Source: JAVXCQ01 sp036659415
GTDB lineage: Bacteria > Bacillota > Negativicutes > Acidaminococcales > Acidaminococcaceae
Reading direction: 5' to 3'
Assembly (NCBI GenBank): GCA_036659415.1
Contig: JAVXCQ010000015.1
Coordinates: 1-53,988, forward strand
Length of the DNA: 53,988 bases
Within the stretch, counting starts at the first letter, position 1. Each line of letters opens with the position of its first letter. The position numbers and the translations under genes were made by a program. The notes below the pieces were generated by a model. The model worked only from the letters and a program-made list of their open reading frames with translations, was not told the origin of the DNA and ran no database searches. Of the stretch, positions 15,950-23,602 are shown one piece after another.

Positions 15950-16690
15950 ATGCTAAAATTAATTGAAGCAATTTGGGCGGGCAAAGTACAAACCCAAGAG
16001 CTAAATACGCTGGGGGCGGAACGCTGGCGGGGAGAAATGGCTTATGACCGCAAGAAATGCAGTGACTGTAATAAATGCGTGGAACAATGTCCGGTAGGGG
16101 CACTGCGCTTTAATGCTAAGGGTAAACTGAGCATTGATTATAACCGGTGTTTGTTTTGCGGGCAATGCGTAGAGGCGTGTAGTGAGCAGGCACTGGCTCA
16201 CAGTAACCAAGAAGCACTGCCGGTACTGGCGGCAGAGTATGGCAGGGACATCGGCAGGGTAATTCATGCCCAATGGGGGCGCTCGCTCCACATTAGACAT
16301 CTTGATGCTGGTTCGTGCAATGCTTGTGATTTTGAGCTGGGGGCATTGTCTAATCCTCTCTATGATTTGCACCGTTTTGGTCTGGCGTTTGTGGCTTCGC
16401 CTCGACACGCAGATTTATTAATGGTGACGGGGGTAGTGACTCGTAATCTAGAGCAAGCGGTGCAGCTGACCTATGCGGCCATGCCGGAACCGAAACTGGT
16501 AATGGCAGTGGGAGCGTGTGCGGCAGGTGGTGCGACTTTTGGTCAAACCTATGCGACAATCGGGGCGGTCAGTAAGCTCCTGCCGGTAGATATTGCAGTG
16601 CCGGGGTGTCCGCCCAGACCGTCAGCACTACTGGTGGCGCTGGTGGCGGCGGCGGATTTGTACCGGGATAAAGTAAGACATAAATTATAG
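15950..16690 (+). CDS. hyfI: Fused 2x[4Fe-4S] ferredoxin and [NiFe] hydrogenase small subunit (HyfH-HyfI)
   Basis: The 246 residues combine two proteins that are separate in E. coli. Residues 30-85 hold two ferredoxin cluster motifs (C37, C40, C43, C47; C67, C70, C73, C77). Residues 105-246 are a NuoB/HyfI-like small subunit whose C123, C126, C190 (VGACAAGG) and C220 (PGCPPRP) bind the proximal cluster. It should carry electrons from a soluble donor to the Ni-Fe site of HyfG. It starts 11 bases after hyfG behind a ggggcggag site and is the last operon gene. The open frame through both domains has no internal stop, so this is a true fusion in the given sequence. Confidence 0.92.
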   Translation: MLKLIEAIWAGKVQTQELNTLGAERWRGEMAYDRKKCSDCNKCVEQCPVGALRFNAKGKLSIDYNRCLFCGQCVEACSEQALAHSNQEALPVLAAEYGRDIGRVIHAQWGRSLHIRHLDAGSCNACDFELGALSNPLYDLHRFGLAFVASPRHADLLMVTGVVTRNLEQAVQLTYAAMPEPKLVMAVGACAAGGATFGQTYATIGAVSKLLPVDIAVPGCPPRPSALLVALVAAADLYRDKVRHKL

Positions 16691-16701
16691 TTGTAGTTTT
16701 G

Positions 16702-16729
16702 TTGTGACCGTAGTATTATTGTAGATACT
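16702..16729 (+). promoter_or_regulatory. Candidate promoter of the N-acetylglutamate synthase gene
   Basis: TTGTGA (16702-16707), a 16-base spacer and GATACT (16724-16729), in the 62-base gap after the hydrogenase operon. Confidence 0.4.
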
Positions 16730-16752
16730 AGTAATATGGGAGGGGTGGCAAG

Positions 16753-17238
16753 ATGGTTCAATATAGGCGGGCAACTTTTGATGATGTGGAGCCAATTCAC
16801 AAATTGTGTAATTATTATGCAACACTGGGGCTCATGTTGCCACGTTCTCGCAACAGCATTTATGAAAATTTGTGTGATTATATTGTGGCCATTGACGACA
16901 ATAAGGTGATTGCCTGCGGGGCGCTCCATTTTGTCTGGGATCGTTTGGCAGAAATTAGGTCGTTGGCGGTGGCTCCAGAGCATAAAAGAGCTGGTCTGGG
17001 TAAAAAAATAGTGGAGCTGCTGGAACAAGGCGGCATTCAAAAAGGTGTGAGAATGTTTTTCACGCTGACCTATCAACCGGGATTTTTTGCTAAATGTGAT
17101 TATGTGGAAACAACGAAGGATCAATTGCCGCAAAAGGTTTGGAAAGAATGTGTTTATTGTCCGCAATATCCTTATTGCAATGAGCTGGCTTTTGTCAAAA
17201 CAACTCACGATTACGTTCCTCACACTAGCATGATTTGA
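16753..17238 (+). CDS. argA: Single-domain N-acetylglutamate synthase (GNAT)
   Basis: The 161-residue GNAT acetyltransferase has IRSLAVAPEHKRAGLGKKIVE as the acetyl-CoA-binding beta4-alpha3 region. The C-terminal segment KDQLPQKVWKECVYCPQYPYCNELAF is characteristic of short, kinase-less ArgA-type enzymes, which acetylate glutamate in the first step of arginine synthesis. It lacks the N-terminal amino-acid-kinase domain of E. coli ArgA. No arginine genes are nearby. The gene begins 62 bases after the hydrogenase operon and 32 bases before the CoA-binding protein. Function is by family resemblance; another small-molecule acetyltransferase cannot be excluded. Confidence 0.8.
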   Translation: MVQYRRATFDDVEPIHKLCNYYATLGLMLPRSRNSIYENLCDYIVAIDDNKVIACGALHFVWDRLAEIRSLAVAPEHKRAGLGKKIVELLEQGGIQKGVRMFFTLTYQPGFFAKCDYVETTKDQLPQKVWKECVYCPQYPYCNELAFVKTTHDYVPHTSMI

Positions 17239-17270
17239 AGTACGGAGATGAAGAAGGAGAGAAATAAAGC

Positions 17271-17660
17271 ATGATAGAAGCAGCATTAAACAAGAAGGTT
17301 TGGGCAGTAGTAGGCGCAAACGGCAATAAAGATAAATTTGGTTGCAAAATCTATAAACGCCTGGTGCAAGCTGGCTATGAGGTGTATCCTGTGAACCCGG
17401 GACTGACAGAAATCGCTGGGGAAAAATGTTACGCTACCTTAACGGAATTACCGGTAGTACCGGACGTGGTCAATGTGATTGTTCCGGCTAAAATTGCGGT
17501 GACGGTGGTAGAAGAAGCGGCAGCCCTAGGTATTAAGCTGGTCTGGCTACAACCGGGCAGCGACAAACCGGCGGTGATTACGGCGGCTCATGACCTAAAG
17601 CTGGACGTGATTTGTGATTGCGTACTGGTGCAATTGGGCAAAAAAGACGCCGGCAAATAA
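17271..17660 (+). CDS. CoA-binding domain protein (YccU type)
   Basis: The 129-residue single-domain Rossmann protein matches the CoA_binding_2 pattern: VWAVVGANGNKDKFGCKIYK near the N-terminus, VYPVNPGL, and GIKLVWLQPGSD. It resembles the CoA-binding half of succinyl-CoA synthetase alpha but lacks the catalytic domain. Its role in the cell is unknown. A good gaaggagag site precedes ATG 17271, and a terminator follows directly. Confidence 0.85.
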   Translation: MIEAALNKKVWAVVGANGNKDKFGCKIYKRLVQAGYEVYPVNPGLTEIAGEKCYATLTELPVVPDVVNVIVPAKIAVTVVEEAAALGIKLVWLQPGSDKPAVITAAHDLKLDVICDCVLVQLGKKDAGK

Positions 17661-17667
17661 AAACAAC

Positions 17668-17725
17668 AAAAAAGTGCGAAGCCAAGTCCAGCTGTTAAGC
17701 TAGGACGGGGCGACGCACTTTTTTT
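17668..17725 (+). terminator. Intrinsic terminator after the CoA-binding protein
   Basis: Outer arms aaaaaagtgcg/cgcactttttt enclose about 35 bases with weaker internal pairing, ending in a run of seven T's. Confidence 0.75.
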
Positions 17726-17765
17726 AGGCTGTAAATAAAAACGAGCTTTGACCAGGCCACAGAAA

Positions 17766-17802
17766 AGCACCCTCTCGTAGCTGTAAGCTACGAGAGGGTG
17801 CT
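17766..17802 (-). terminator. Terminator of the reverse-strand DUF1858 gene
   Basis: Perfect 17-bp stem (agcaccctctcgtagct and its complement) with a 3-base loop. On the reverse strand it lies 18 bases after the DUF1858 stop codon and is followed by TTTT. Confidence 0.8.
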
Positions 17803-17819
17803 AGGGACTAACCCCAATA

Positions 17820-18020
17820 CTATTCACCGATTTTCTTGTTGAGGTCGGCGATAAGGGCATCAACGTCCAGACCATGTGCACCGGCACCTTGGCCGATTGT
17901 TTCGTAGTGTGCTGCCATGCAGCCTACGCAGCCAAGACCGTAATCTTGAAAAACTTCAATAATCTCCGGGTGTGCTTGGACAGCGTCAATAATACCGGTA
18001 TCTTTGGTTATTTTAGCCAT
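17820..18020 (-). CDS. DUF1858 domain protein (hybrid-cluster-associated redox disulfide domain)
   Basis: The 66-residue protein is a stand-alone DUF1858 domain: ITKDTGIIDAVQAHPEIIEVF, then DYGLGCVGCMAAHYETI with a CxxC pair, and a helix VDALIADLNKKIGE. The cysteine pair suggests redox or metal chemistry in an anaerobe; the biochemical role is not established. The ATG at 18020 is preceded by a perfect aggagg; an upstream frame to 18053 would place that ribosome site inside the gene. It is the only reverse-strand gene before 50 kb and has its own terminator. Confidence 0.88.
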   Translation of the reverse strand: MAKITKDTGIIDAVQAHPEIIEVFQDYGLGCVGCMAAHYETIGQGAGAHGLDVDALIADLNKKIGE

Positions 18021-18170
18021 GATAATTCCTCCTCTGGTAGATTGATAACCCAATAATTTGAAATTATTTATTGTAATATGTTAAAATAGGACACAGAACA
18101 ATGGGGGATATCTAACTGTTATTATAGCACAAGTGTGCGGGGATTAAAAAAGATTAAGGGGTAAAGAAAC

Positions 18171-18644
18171 ATGGATAATTTTGCTGCTAGTTATGAACGA
18201 GTCAAAAACAGTTTACAGGGGTATACTAATCTTAAAATTCAATTACTACCGGAGGATACCAGTACGGCGGAGCTAGCGGCGCAGGCTCTGGGCACGACGC
18301 CGGGGCAAATTGCCAAAACGCTGTGCTTTGTCGCCGATGGTGAACCGGTGCTGATTGTTGCCTGCGGGGATAAAAAAATTGATACTAAAAAATGGGGCAG
18401 ACAAATCGGCGTCAAAAAAATGAAAATGGCCGATGCGGAAACGGTGCTGGCAGTAACCGGTTTTGCACCGGGTGGGGTGTGTCCTTTTGCCTTGACGGAA
18501 ACGGTGCGGGTGTATTTGGATCGCAGTCTGTGGGATTATGAGGTGACCTATATTGCTGCCGGCACGCCTAACTCGGCACTTCCCATTGGCGCTGAACAGT
18601 TAGCCACGATTACGGGTGGTATTTGGGTCGAAGCCAGTAAATAA
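18171..18644 (+). CDS. YbaK/EbsC-family aminoacyl-tRNA deacylase-like protein
   Basis: The 157-residue protein is a single YbaK/prolyl-tRNA editing domain. Conserved parts are IAKTLCFVADGEPVLIVACGDKKID, TGFAPGGVCPFAL (the GGVxP loop) and the C-terminal YIAAGTPNSALPIG. Family members hydrolyse mischarged tRNAs (e.g. Cys-tRNA-Pro) in trans. Substrate cannot be predicted. It is a monocistronic gene between a divergent DUF1858 gene and a terminator. Confidence 0.88.
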   Translation: MDNFAASYERVKNSLQGYTNLKIQLLPEDTSTAELAAQALGTTPGQIAKTLCFVADGEPVLIVACGDKKIDTKKWGRQIGVKKMKMADAETVLAVTGFAPGGVCPFALTETVRVYLDRSLWDYEVTYIAAGTPNSALPIGAEQLATITGGIWVEASK

Positions 18645-18663
18645 AAAAGCAAAATTACTAGTG

Positions 18664-18724
18664 AAAAAAGACGCAGGAAGGCTGGGAAACCAAGCTTTCG
18701 GGCGTCTTTTTTTTATTTGGTAAA
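18664..18724 (+). terminator. Intrinsic terminator after the YbaK-family gene
   Basis: Arms aaaaagacgc and gcgtcttttt with a 37-base interior, ending in eight T's. It separates the gene from the dcw promoter. Confidence 0.8.
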
Positions 18725-18750
18725 ATTTGCTGAGTTTTAGCAAGAATTAC

Positions 18751-18779
18751 TTGTTTTTCCCGAAAATTAAGGATATAAT
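18751..18779 (+). promoter_or_regulatory. Promoter of the dcw cluster (PmraZ)
   Basis: TTGTTT (18751-18756), a 17-base spacer and a perfect TATAAT (18774-18779), placed directly before the MraZ operator repeats. Confidence 0.8.
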
Positions 18780-18808
18780 GGGGAAAAGTGGTGGAAAGTG
18801 GTGAAAAA
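18779..18808 (+). promoter_or_regulatory. MraZ operator: three 10-bp direct repeats
   Basis: TGGGGAAAAG, TGGTGGAAAG and TGGTGAAAAA follow each other with exact 10-bp periodicity. MraZ binds arrays of TGGGN or GTGG-type repeats with this spacing upstream of its own gene. The array covers the likely transcription start, which fits autorepression. Confidence 0.85.
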
Positions 18809-18818
18809 TGTGAGCGAA

Positions 18819-19250
18819 TTGTTGATGGGCGAGTTTCAACATAATATCGATGCTAAAGGTCGCTTATTTATGCCTGCCAAACTTCGTGAAGCACTGAGTG
18901 ACCACTTTGTTGTAACTAGGGGTTTAGATGGCTGTTTATTTGTGTATGACAACCAAAACTGGGAAGTCTTGGTGAACAAATTAAAACAAGCCACGATGAT
19001 GAAAAAAGAAGCTCGTGACGTTGCTCGTTATTTTTTTGCGGGAGCAACTGAAGTAGAGTGTGATAAGCAAGGCAGAATTTTGTTGCCGCTGACGCTCCGC
19101 ACTCATGCGGCACTGGACAAAGATACGGTGATTGTAGGTGTGGGTAATCGTGCAGAAATCTGGGATGCTCAAAGGTGGCAGAGTTATAATGCGGTGATTA
19201 GTGCAGAGGTAACCGAGAATGTAGAACAGTTGGTGGACTTGGGTATCTAA
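18819..19250 (+). CDS. mraZ: Transcriptional regulator MraZ
   Basis: Two AbrB-like SpoVT domains are seen: MGEFQHNIDAKGRLFMPAKLRE at the N-terminus (shown in part by GEFQHNIDAKGRLFMP) and AGATEVECDKQGRILLPLTLR in the second half. MraZ is a ring-shaped DNA-binding protein that controls the dcw operon. Start: TTG 18819 gives MLMGEFQ, matching the family start MFMGE and a length of 143 residues; ATG 18825 is the alternative. Starts at 18798-18810 would overlap the operator repeats. The next gene, rsmH, is 25 bases away. Confidence 0.93.
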   Translation: MLMGEFQHNIDAKGRLFMPAKLREALSDHFVVTRGLDGCLFVYDNQNWEVLVNKLKQATMMKKEARDVARYFFAGATEVECDKQGRILLPLTLRTHAALDKDTVIVGVGNRAEIWDAQRWQSYNAVISAEVTENVEQLVDLGI

Positions 19251-19275
19251 ACTCTTGAGAACGGATGTGATAAAA

Positions 19276-20205
19276 ATGGAATTTGTTCATAAGAGTGTGT
19301 TACTGGCTGAAAGCATTGACTGGATGATTACGGCTCGAGATGGCATATATGTGGATTGTACGATGGGCGGGGCTGGGCATACCAAAGCGTTTGCCCAGCA
19401 GCTTACTGCCGCAGGTACAATCGTAGGTATAGACCAAGATGCTGATGCGATTAACGCAGCTGAGGGGCGACTGACGGAGTTGGCGTGCAACGTGCAAGTG
19501 GTGCAGGCTAATTTCAAAAATTTTGCACAGGCTCTGGATAATTTGGGTATTGAACAAATAGATGGTATTTTCTTTGATTTAGGGGTGTCTTCTTATCAGC
19601 TAGATACTCCGGCCAGAGGGTTTTCCTATATGCAGGACGGCCCTTTGGATATGAGAATGAATAAGGACAGCAAGCTGGATGCGGCCTACATTATTAATCA
19701 CTATGGGGCGGAAGAACTAAACGATATTATTTATCGCTATGGTGAAGAACGTTGGAGTAAACGCATTGTGGAGTTTATTGTGGCGGCGAGAAAAATTAAG
19801 CCCTTAACTACCACGGGCGAGCTAGTGGAAATTATTAAAAATGCTATTCCTAAAGCGGCACGGCAAGATGGTCCGCACCCAGCGAAAAGAACTTTTCAGG
19901 CGATTAGGATTGCGGTTAACGATGAACTAAATATTTTGGAACAGGTAGTAGAACAAGGGGTGGCTAGACTCAAAAGCGGTGGTCATATTGGTGTAATTAC
20001 TTTTCATTCGCTAGAGGATCGAATCATTAAGCAAACCTTAGCTCGCTTAGCCAAAGGTTGTACTTGTCCTCCACAGTTTCCAATGTGTGTTTGTGGTAAA
20101 AAACCACTGGTCAAAAAATTAATTTCTATCAAGCCCAGTGAGGAAGAAATTACAGAAAATCCCCGCTCTAGGAGTGCACGTCTTAGAGGGGCAATTAAAA
20201 TTTAA
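19276..20205 (+). CDS. rsmH: 16S rRNA (cytosine-1402 N4) methyltransferase
   Basis: The 309-residue protein has the RsmH pattern: FVHKSVLLAE start, the SAM site VDCTMGGAGHTKAF, DGIFFDLGVSSYQLD, RGFSYMQDGPLDMRM and the C-terminal CTCPPQFPMCVCGKKP followed by NPRSRSARLR. It methylates N4 of C1402 in the ribosomal P site. ATG 19276 fits the usual N-terminus; an in-frame TTG at 19255 would add seven residues. It is the second dcw gene. Confidence 0.97.
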   Translation: MEFVHKSVLLAESIDWMITARDGIYVDCTMGGAGHTKAFAQQLTAAGTIVGIDQDADAINAAEGRLTELACNVQVVQANFKNFAQALDNLGIEQIDGIFFDLGVSSYQLDTPARGFSYMQDGPLDMRMNKDSKLDAAYIINHYGAEELNDIIYRYGEERWSKRIVEFIVAARKIKPLTTTGELVEIIKNAIPKAARQDGPHPAKRTFQAIRIAVNDELNILEQVVEQGVARLKSGGHIGVITFHSLEDRIIKQTLARLAKGCTCPPQFPMCVCGKKPLVKKLISIKPSEEEITENPRSRSARLRGAIKI

Positions 20206-20223
20206 CGGTGGGGGATAGGGACA

Positions 20224-20619
20224 ATGTTAGCTAGAAAATATGAAGCTTATGCTTGGGAGGAAAGCCTGGAAGCACCCCAAACGCAAGTAAGGAGTGACCG
20301 TAAGGCAACTGCACATAAATTATTGCGGCGACGCTTATTGGTGCTGTGCGCTTGTGTGCTGGCGTTTTATTTTATCTCGGTGGTACGTAGTGCAGCCTAT
20401 GTGCGAATTTCGGATAGTTTAGTAGCCTTGAAACAACAGGAAGCTAGCTTATTATCGCAGAATGCTGAGCTAAAAATCGAAGTAGAAAGACTCAAAAGTC
20501 CCAGTCGCATTGCCAGTATTGCGCAAGGGCAATTGGGCATGGAGGTAGCACGTAATAATATTTATGTACAGGCAGAGAATACGAATAATGCTTCTGGTGG
20601 GTATGCTTACGCACGGTGA
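20224..20619 (+). CDS. ftsL: Cell division protein FtsL
   Basis: The 131-residue bitopic protein has a cytoplasmic basic N-terminus (about 1-38), one transmembrane helix (about 39-60, LLVLCACVLAFYFISVV) and a periplasmic leucine-zipper-like coiled coil (SLVALKQQEASLLSQNAELKIEVERLKS) ending with the conserved PSRIASIAQGQLGM. FtsL joins FtsB/DivIC and FtsQ to activate FtsWI. Position after rsmH supports the call. Unusually, the next gene is murE, not the expected division transpeptidase ftsI. Confidence 0.92.
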   Translation: MLARKYEAYAWEESLEAPQTQVRSDRKATAHKLLRRRLLVLCACVLAFYFISVVRSAAYVRISDSLVALKQQEASLLSQNAELKIEVERLKSPSRIASIAQGQLGMEVARNNIYVQAENTNNASGGYAYAR

Positions 20620-20645
20620 AGAATATAGCCTTCTGTACACTTTTA

Positions 20646-20654
20646 TGATATAAT
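20646..20654 (+). promoter_or_regulatory. Candidate extended -10 promoter before murE
   Basis: TGATATAAT, a perfect extended -10, lies in the 98-base gap between ftsL and murE; no clear -35 is seen. It may drive murE onward independently of MraZ. A short hairpin (20672-20696) follows in the leader. Confidence 0.6.
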
Positions 20655-20717
20655 TTTTATAGTGATATGGAAAAGGCAGCCGTTTGGCTGCTCTTTCACT
20701 TTTTGGAGGGTATTATT

Positions 20718-22208
20718 ATGGAAAAAAATCTTTTGGATTTATTGATAGTTATGCCTCAAGCTAAAGTTATGGGGCCAATTGATCGCTTGGTAAGTGATGT
20801 GACGGCGGATTCCCGTGCTGTAAAAAAAGGAAGTTTATTTATTTGCCTTAAAGGGGCACACGTAGACGGACATAAATATATTGAACAAGCGTACCGGGAC
20901 GGTGCTGCTTGTGTGTTGGTAGAAGCCGAGGTCAAAGAACGCCCGGAGGGGCTGACGGTGATTCAGGTTAAAGATACGCGGGACGCTATGAGCCTAGTAG
21001 CACCGTGGTTTTTTGATTATCCAGGAAAGAAAATGCGGATGATTGGGGTCACTGGTACTAACGGTAAAACGACAACGACCAATATTATTCGCTTAATTTT
21101 GTGCCAAGCTGGGTTTAAGGTCGGACTTATCGGAACGATTAATATTATGATTGGCGAGGAGATAGAGGTATCCAAAAATACCACGCCGGATGTGGTGGAT
21201 TTGGAACGAATTTTGTTCAGAATGCAACAGGCAGGCTGTCAGTATGTGGTGATGGAAGTATCTTCTCATGCGTTGGCTCTGAAACGGGTTGCCGGCTGTG
21301 AATATGATGTAGCGGTGTTGACGAATATCACCCAGGATCATTTGGATTTTCATGAAACTTTTGCGAATTATAGGGCGGCGAAAGCTACACTGTTCACGCA
21401 TTTGCACGAGGGAACAAAACCTCATAAATGTGCGATTTTTAATATGGATGACCCTAGCTCGGCGCTTATTGCGGCGGAAACCCAGGCTCCAATTATGACT
21501 TTTGGTAAGGGGCAGACTAATGATATCTACCCGGTGACGTGGCAGGTAGCGGCCAAAGAGATGGAACTGGTGCTACACACGCCGGTGGGGGAAATGTCTT
21601 TAGTTTTGCGTATTACAGGTGAATTTAATGTTTATAATGTGATGTCGGCAGTAGCTGTCATGCTGGCGGAAAAGGTTGCTAAACAAACCATTGTTGATAC
21701 TTTGCAGGGCTTTGCCGGGGTACCGGGAAGATTTCAGCTGGTAGAGGCGGGGCAACCGTATACGGTGATTGTGGATTATGCGCATACGCCTGATGGTTTA
21801 GATAATGTACTGCGGACGGCTCGCTTGATTACCAAAGGTAAGCTGTGGGTAGTGTTTGGCTGTGGCGGTGACCGTGATCATAAAAAACGTCCAATTATGG
21901 GCAGAATTGCTTTAGAATTGGCGGATAACCTGGTGGTAACGTCTGATAATCCTCGCTCGGAAGAACCGCAGAGAATTTTGGCGGATATAGCAAGGGGCTT
22001 GGCGGGGGTGCCGGCTGGGAAAAACGTCCAACAAATTATAGACCGCAAGGAAGCAATTAACTATGCTTTGGAGCAGGCGGCGGCGACGGACGTGATTTTG
22101 ATTGCGGGTAAGGGGCACGAAAATTATCAAATTTTAAAAGACCAAACTATTCACTTTGATGATTGTGAAGTAGTGCGTGAATATTGGGCGGAAAAGGTAG
22201 CTAAATGA
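20718..22208 (+). CDS. murE: UDP-MurNAc-tripeptide synthetase, meso-DAP type
   Basis: The 496-residue Mur ligase adds the third residue to UDP-MurNAc-L-Ala-D-Glu. The ATP loop is GVTGTNGKTTTTN; the central domain has SSHAL and NITQDHLDFHETF; the C-terminal domain has the amino-acid selector DNPR, typical of enzymes using meso-diaminopimelate. Residues 1-100 carry the substrate-binding domain with TADSRAVKKGSLFICLKG. ATG 20718 follows ggaggg at 20705-20710; an in-frame ATG at 20667 lies before this site. It overlaps murF by four bases. Confidence 0.96.
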   Translation: MEKNLLDLLIVMPQAKVMGPIDRLVSDVTADSRAVKKGSLFICLKGAHVDGHKYIEQAYRDGAACVLVEAEVKERPEGLTVIQVKDTRDAMSLVAPWFFDYPGKKMRMIGVTGTNGKTTTTNIIRLILCQAGFKVGLIGTINIMIGEEIEVSKNTTPDVVDLERILFRMQQAGCQYVVMEVSSHALALKRVAGCEYDVAVLTNITQDHLDFHETFANYRAAKATLFTHLHEGTKPHKCAIFNMDDPSSALIAAETQAPIMTFGKGQTNDIYPVTWQVAAKEMELVLHTPVGEMSLVLRITGEFNVYNVMSAVAVMLAEKVAKQTIVDTLQGFAGVPGRFQLVEAGQPYTVIVDYAHTPDGLDNVLRTARLITKGKLWVVFGCGGDRDHKKRPIMGRIALELADNLVVTSDNPRSEEPQRILADIARGLAGVPAGKNVQQIIDRKEAINYALEQAAATDVILIAGKGHENYQILKDQTIHFDDCEVVREYWAEKVAK

Positions 22209-23602
22209 TTACATTACAGACAGTTTTAGAGGCAACTGGGGGCAGGGCTAGCTGTGAAGAGGCGCTGGAATTTAGTGGTGTAACCACGGATTCACGAGCT
22301 GTCCGTCCGGGAAATCTGTTTGTGGCGTTAACAGGGGAAAAGTTTGATGGTCACGCTTATTGTGAGGTGGCCGTGGCACAGGGTGCGAGTGCTGTTGTGA
22401 TTGACAAGCCGGTGGCGGCTTTGGCGCTTGGGGCGGTGACGATTAGAGTCGATAATACGCTGGCTGCCTATCAACAAATCGCCAAGGCTTACCGTCTGGC
22501 ACAAAAAAATCTGCGGGTAGTGGCGGTGACCGGTTCGACTGGTAAAACGTCTACGAAAGATTTAATTGCGGCGTGTTTAGCAACGAAGTTCAAAGTGGTA
22601 AAAACTGAAGCTAATTTTAATAATGAAATCGGTTTGCCGAAAACCTTACTGTCGTTGACGCCAGCTACAGAGATAGCGGTGGTGGAAATGGGGATGCGGG
22701 GTTTAGGGCAAATCCGACAGCTAAAAGCACTGGCAGAACCTGATGCGGTAGTCATTACTAATGTGGGGGAAACCCATCTGGAACTACTGGGGAGCCTGGA
22801 AAATATCGCTAAGGCCAAAAGTGAAATTCTAGAGGGTTTAACGGCGGCTAATTTTGCGGTGCTTAATCTAGATGACCACCGAGTGGCTCAAATGACCACC
22901 GCAGCTCAAGTGGTGGGGTTTGGTACGACCGGTGGAGAAACTATTTGCGCACGGGAGATTGTGACCGGCGGTACGGGAACCAGTTTTGTCTACGAGAGCC
23001 AATTAACAAAAACTACACAGAAAATAACGATGCCGCTGATTGGTGTTCATAATGTGATGAATGCCTTGGCGGCTATTGGCGTTGCGGAGAAGTGGGGCGT
23101 GGAGCCGGCAGCTATTCGGCAAGCCTTGGCAGAAGTTAGCCTAAGTGGCGCACGACAGGCGATTACGACTTGTGGTAAAATAACTTTAATTAATGACGCA
23201 TATAATGCCAGTCCGGCTTCTATGGCGGCGGCGTTACAAACTTTGGCGCAGGTGAAAGCTACCAGAGGTGACGGCGCTAGAACTCTGGCGGTGTTGGCAG
23301 ATATGCTGGAATTAGGGGCGGGAGAAAAGGCGGCTCATGCACGGGTAGGCGCTTTAGCTGCCAGTAGTGGCGTGGATATTTTGCTGGGCTATGGTGAGCT
23401 GACGCAGGCTACACTAGAGGCGGCTCAAGCCGCAGGCCTACCGAGGGTTATTTACTGTCGTGACAAAGAAGAGGCGGCGGCAAAACTGCAAGCGGTGGCG
23501 GTCGACGGTGATATTATTTTGTTTAAGGGGTCACATTCCATGGCTGTGGAGCAAGTGATAACCTTGGCTTTTGGTAATAAACAAGTGGGAGATAGAATAT
23601 AA
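22205..23602 (+). CDS. murF: UDP-MurNAc-pentapeptide synthetase (D-Ala-D-Ala adding)
   Basis: The 465-residue Mur ligase has VTTDSRAVRPGNLFVALTGE in domain 1, the P-loop VTGSTGKTSTKDL, NVGETHLELLGS and the C-terminal INDAYNASPASMAAAL, which is MurF-specific. It attaches D-Ala-D-Ala (made by Ddl, encoded 6 kb downstream) to the UDP-MurNAc-tripeptide. ATGA overlap with murE and direct abutment with mraY imply one translationally coupled unit. Confidence 0.96.
   Translation: MITLQTVLEATGGRASCEEALEFSGVTTDSRAVRPGNLFVALTGEKFDGHAYCEVAVAQGASAVVIDKPVAALALGAVTIRVDNTLAAYQQIAKAYRLAQKNLRVVAVTGSTGKTSTKDLIAACLATKFKVVKTEANFNNEIGLPKTLLSLTPATEIAVVEMGMRGLGQIRQLKALAEPDAVVITNVGETHLELLGSLENIAKAKSEILEGLTAANFAVLNLDDHRVAQMTTAAQVVGFGTTGGETICAREIVTGGTGTSFVYESQLTKTTQKITMPLIGVHNVMNALAAIGVAEKWGVEPAAIRQALAEVSLSGARQAITTCGKITLINDAYNASPASMAAALQTLAQVKATRGDGARTLAVLADMLELGAGEKAAHARVGALAASSGVDILLGYGELTQATLEAAQAAGLPRVIYCRDKEEAAAKLQAVAVDGDIILFKGSHSMAVEQVITLAFGNKQVGDRI

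Noticed and set aside
14436..16690. Complex I (nuoB/C/D) rather than hydrogenase
   Set aside because: HyfG has both CxxC nickel-binding pairs (C202/C205 and C494/C497), which complex I subunits lack, and the membrane genes follow the hyf order.
16549..17319. 256-codon reverse-strand frame over the N-acetylglutamate synthase gene
   Set aside because: It overlaps the well-supported GNAT gene entirely and has no recognisable domain.
17766..17802. Perfect 17-bp inverted repeat as a transposon end
   Set aside because: It has a 3-base loop, lies just after the DUF1858 stop codon and is followed by TTTT on that strand: a terminator. No transposase gene is present anywhere in the window.
18798..18818. 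Upstream GTG starts for mraZ
   Set aside because: They fall inside the MraZ operator repeats and would give a non-family N-terminus; TTG 18819 gives MLMGEFQ and the usual 143 residues.
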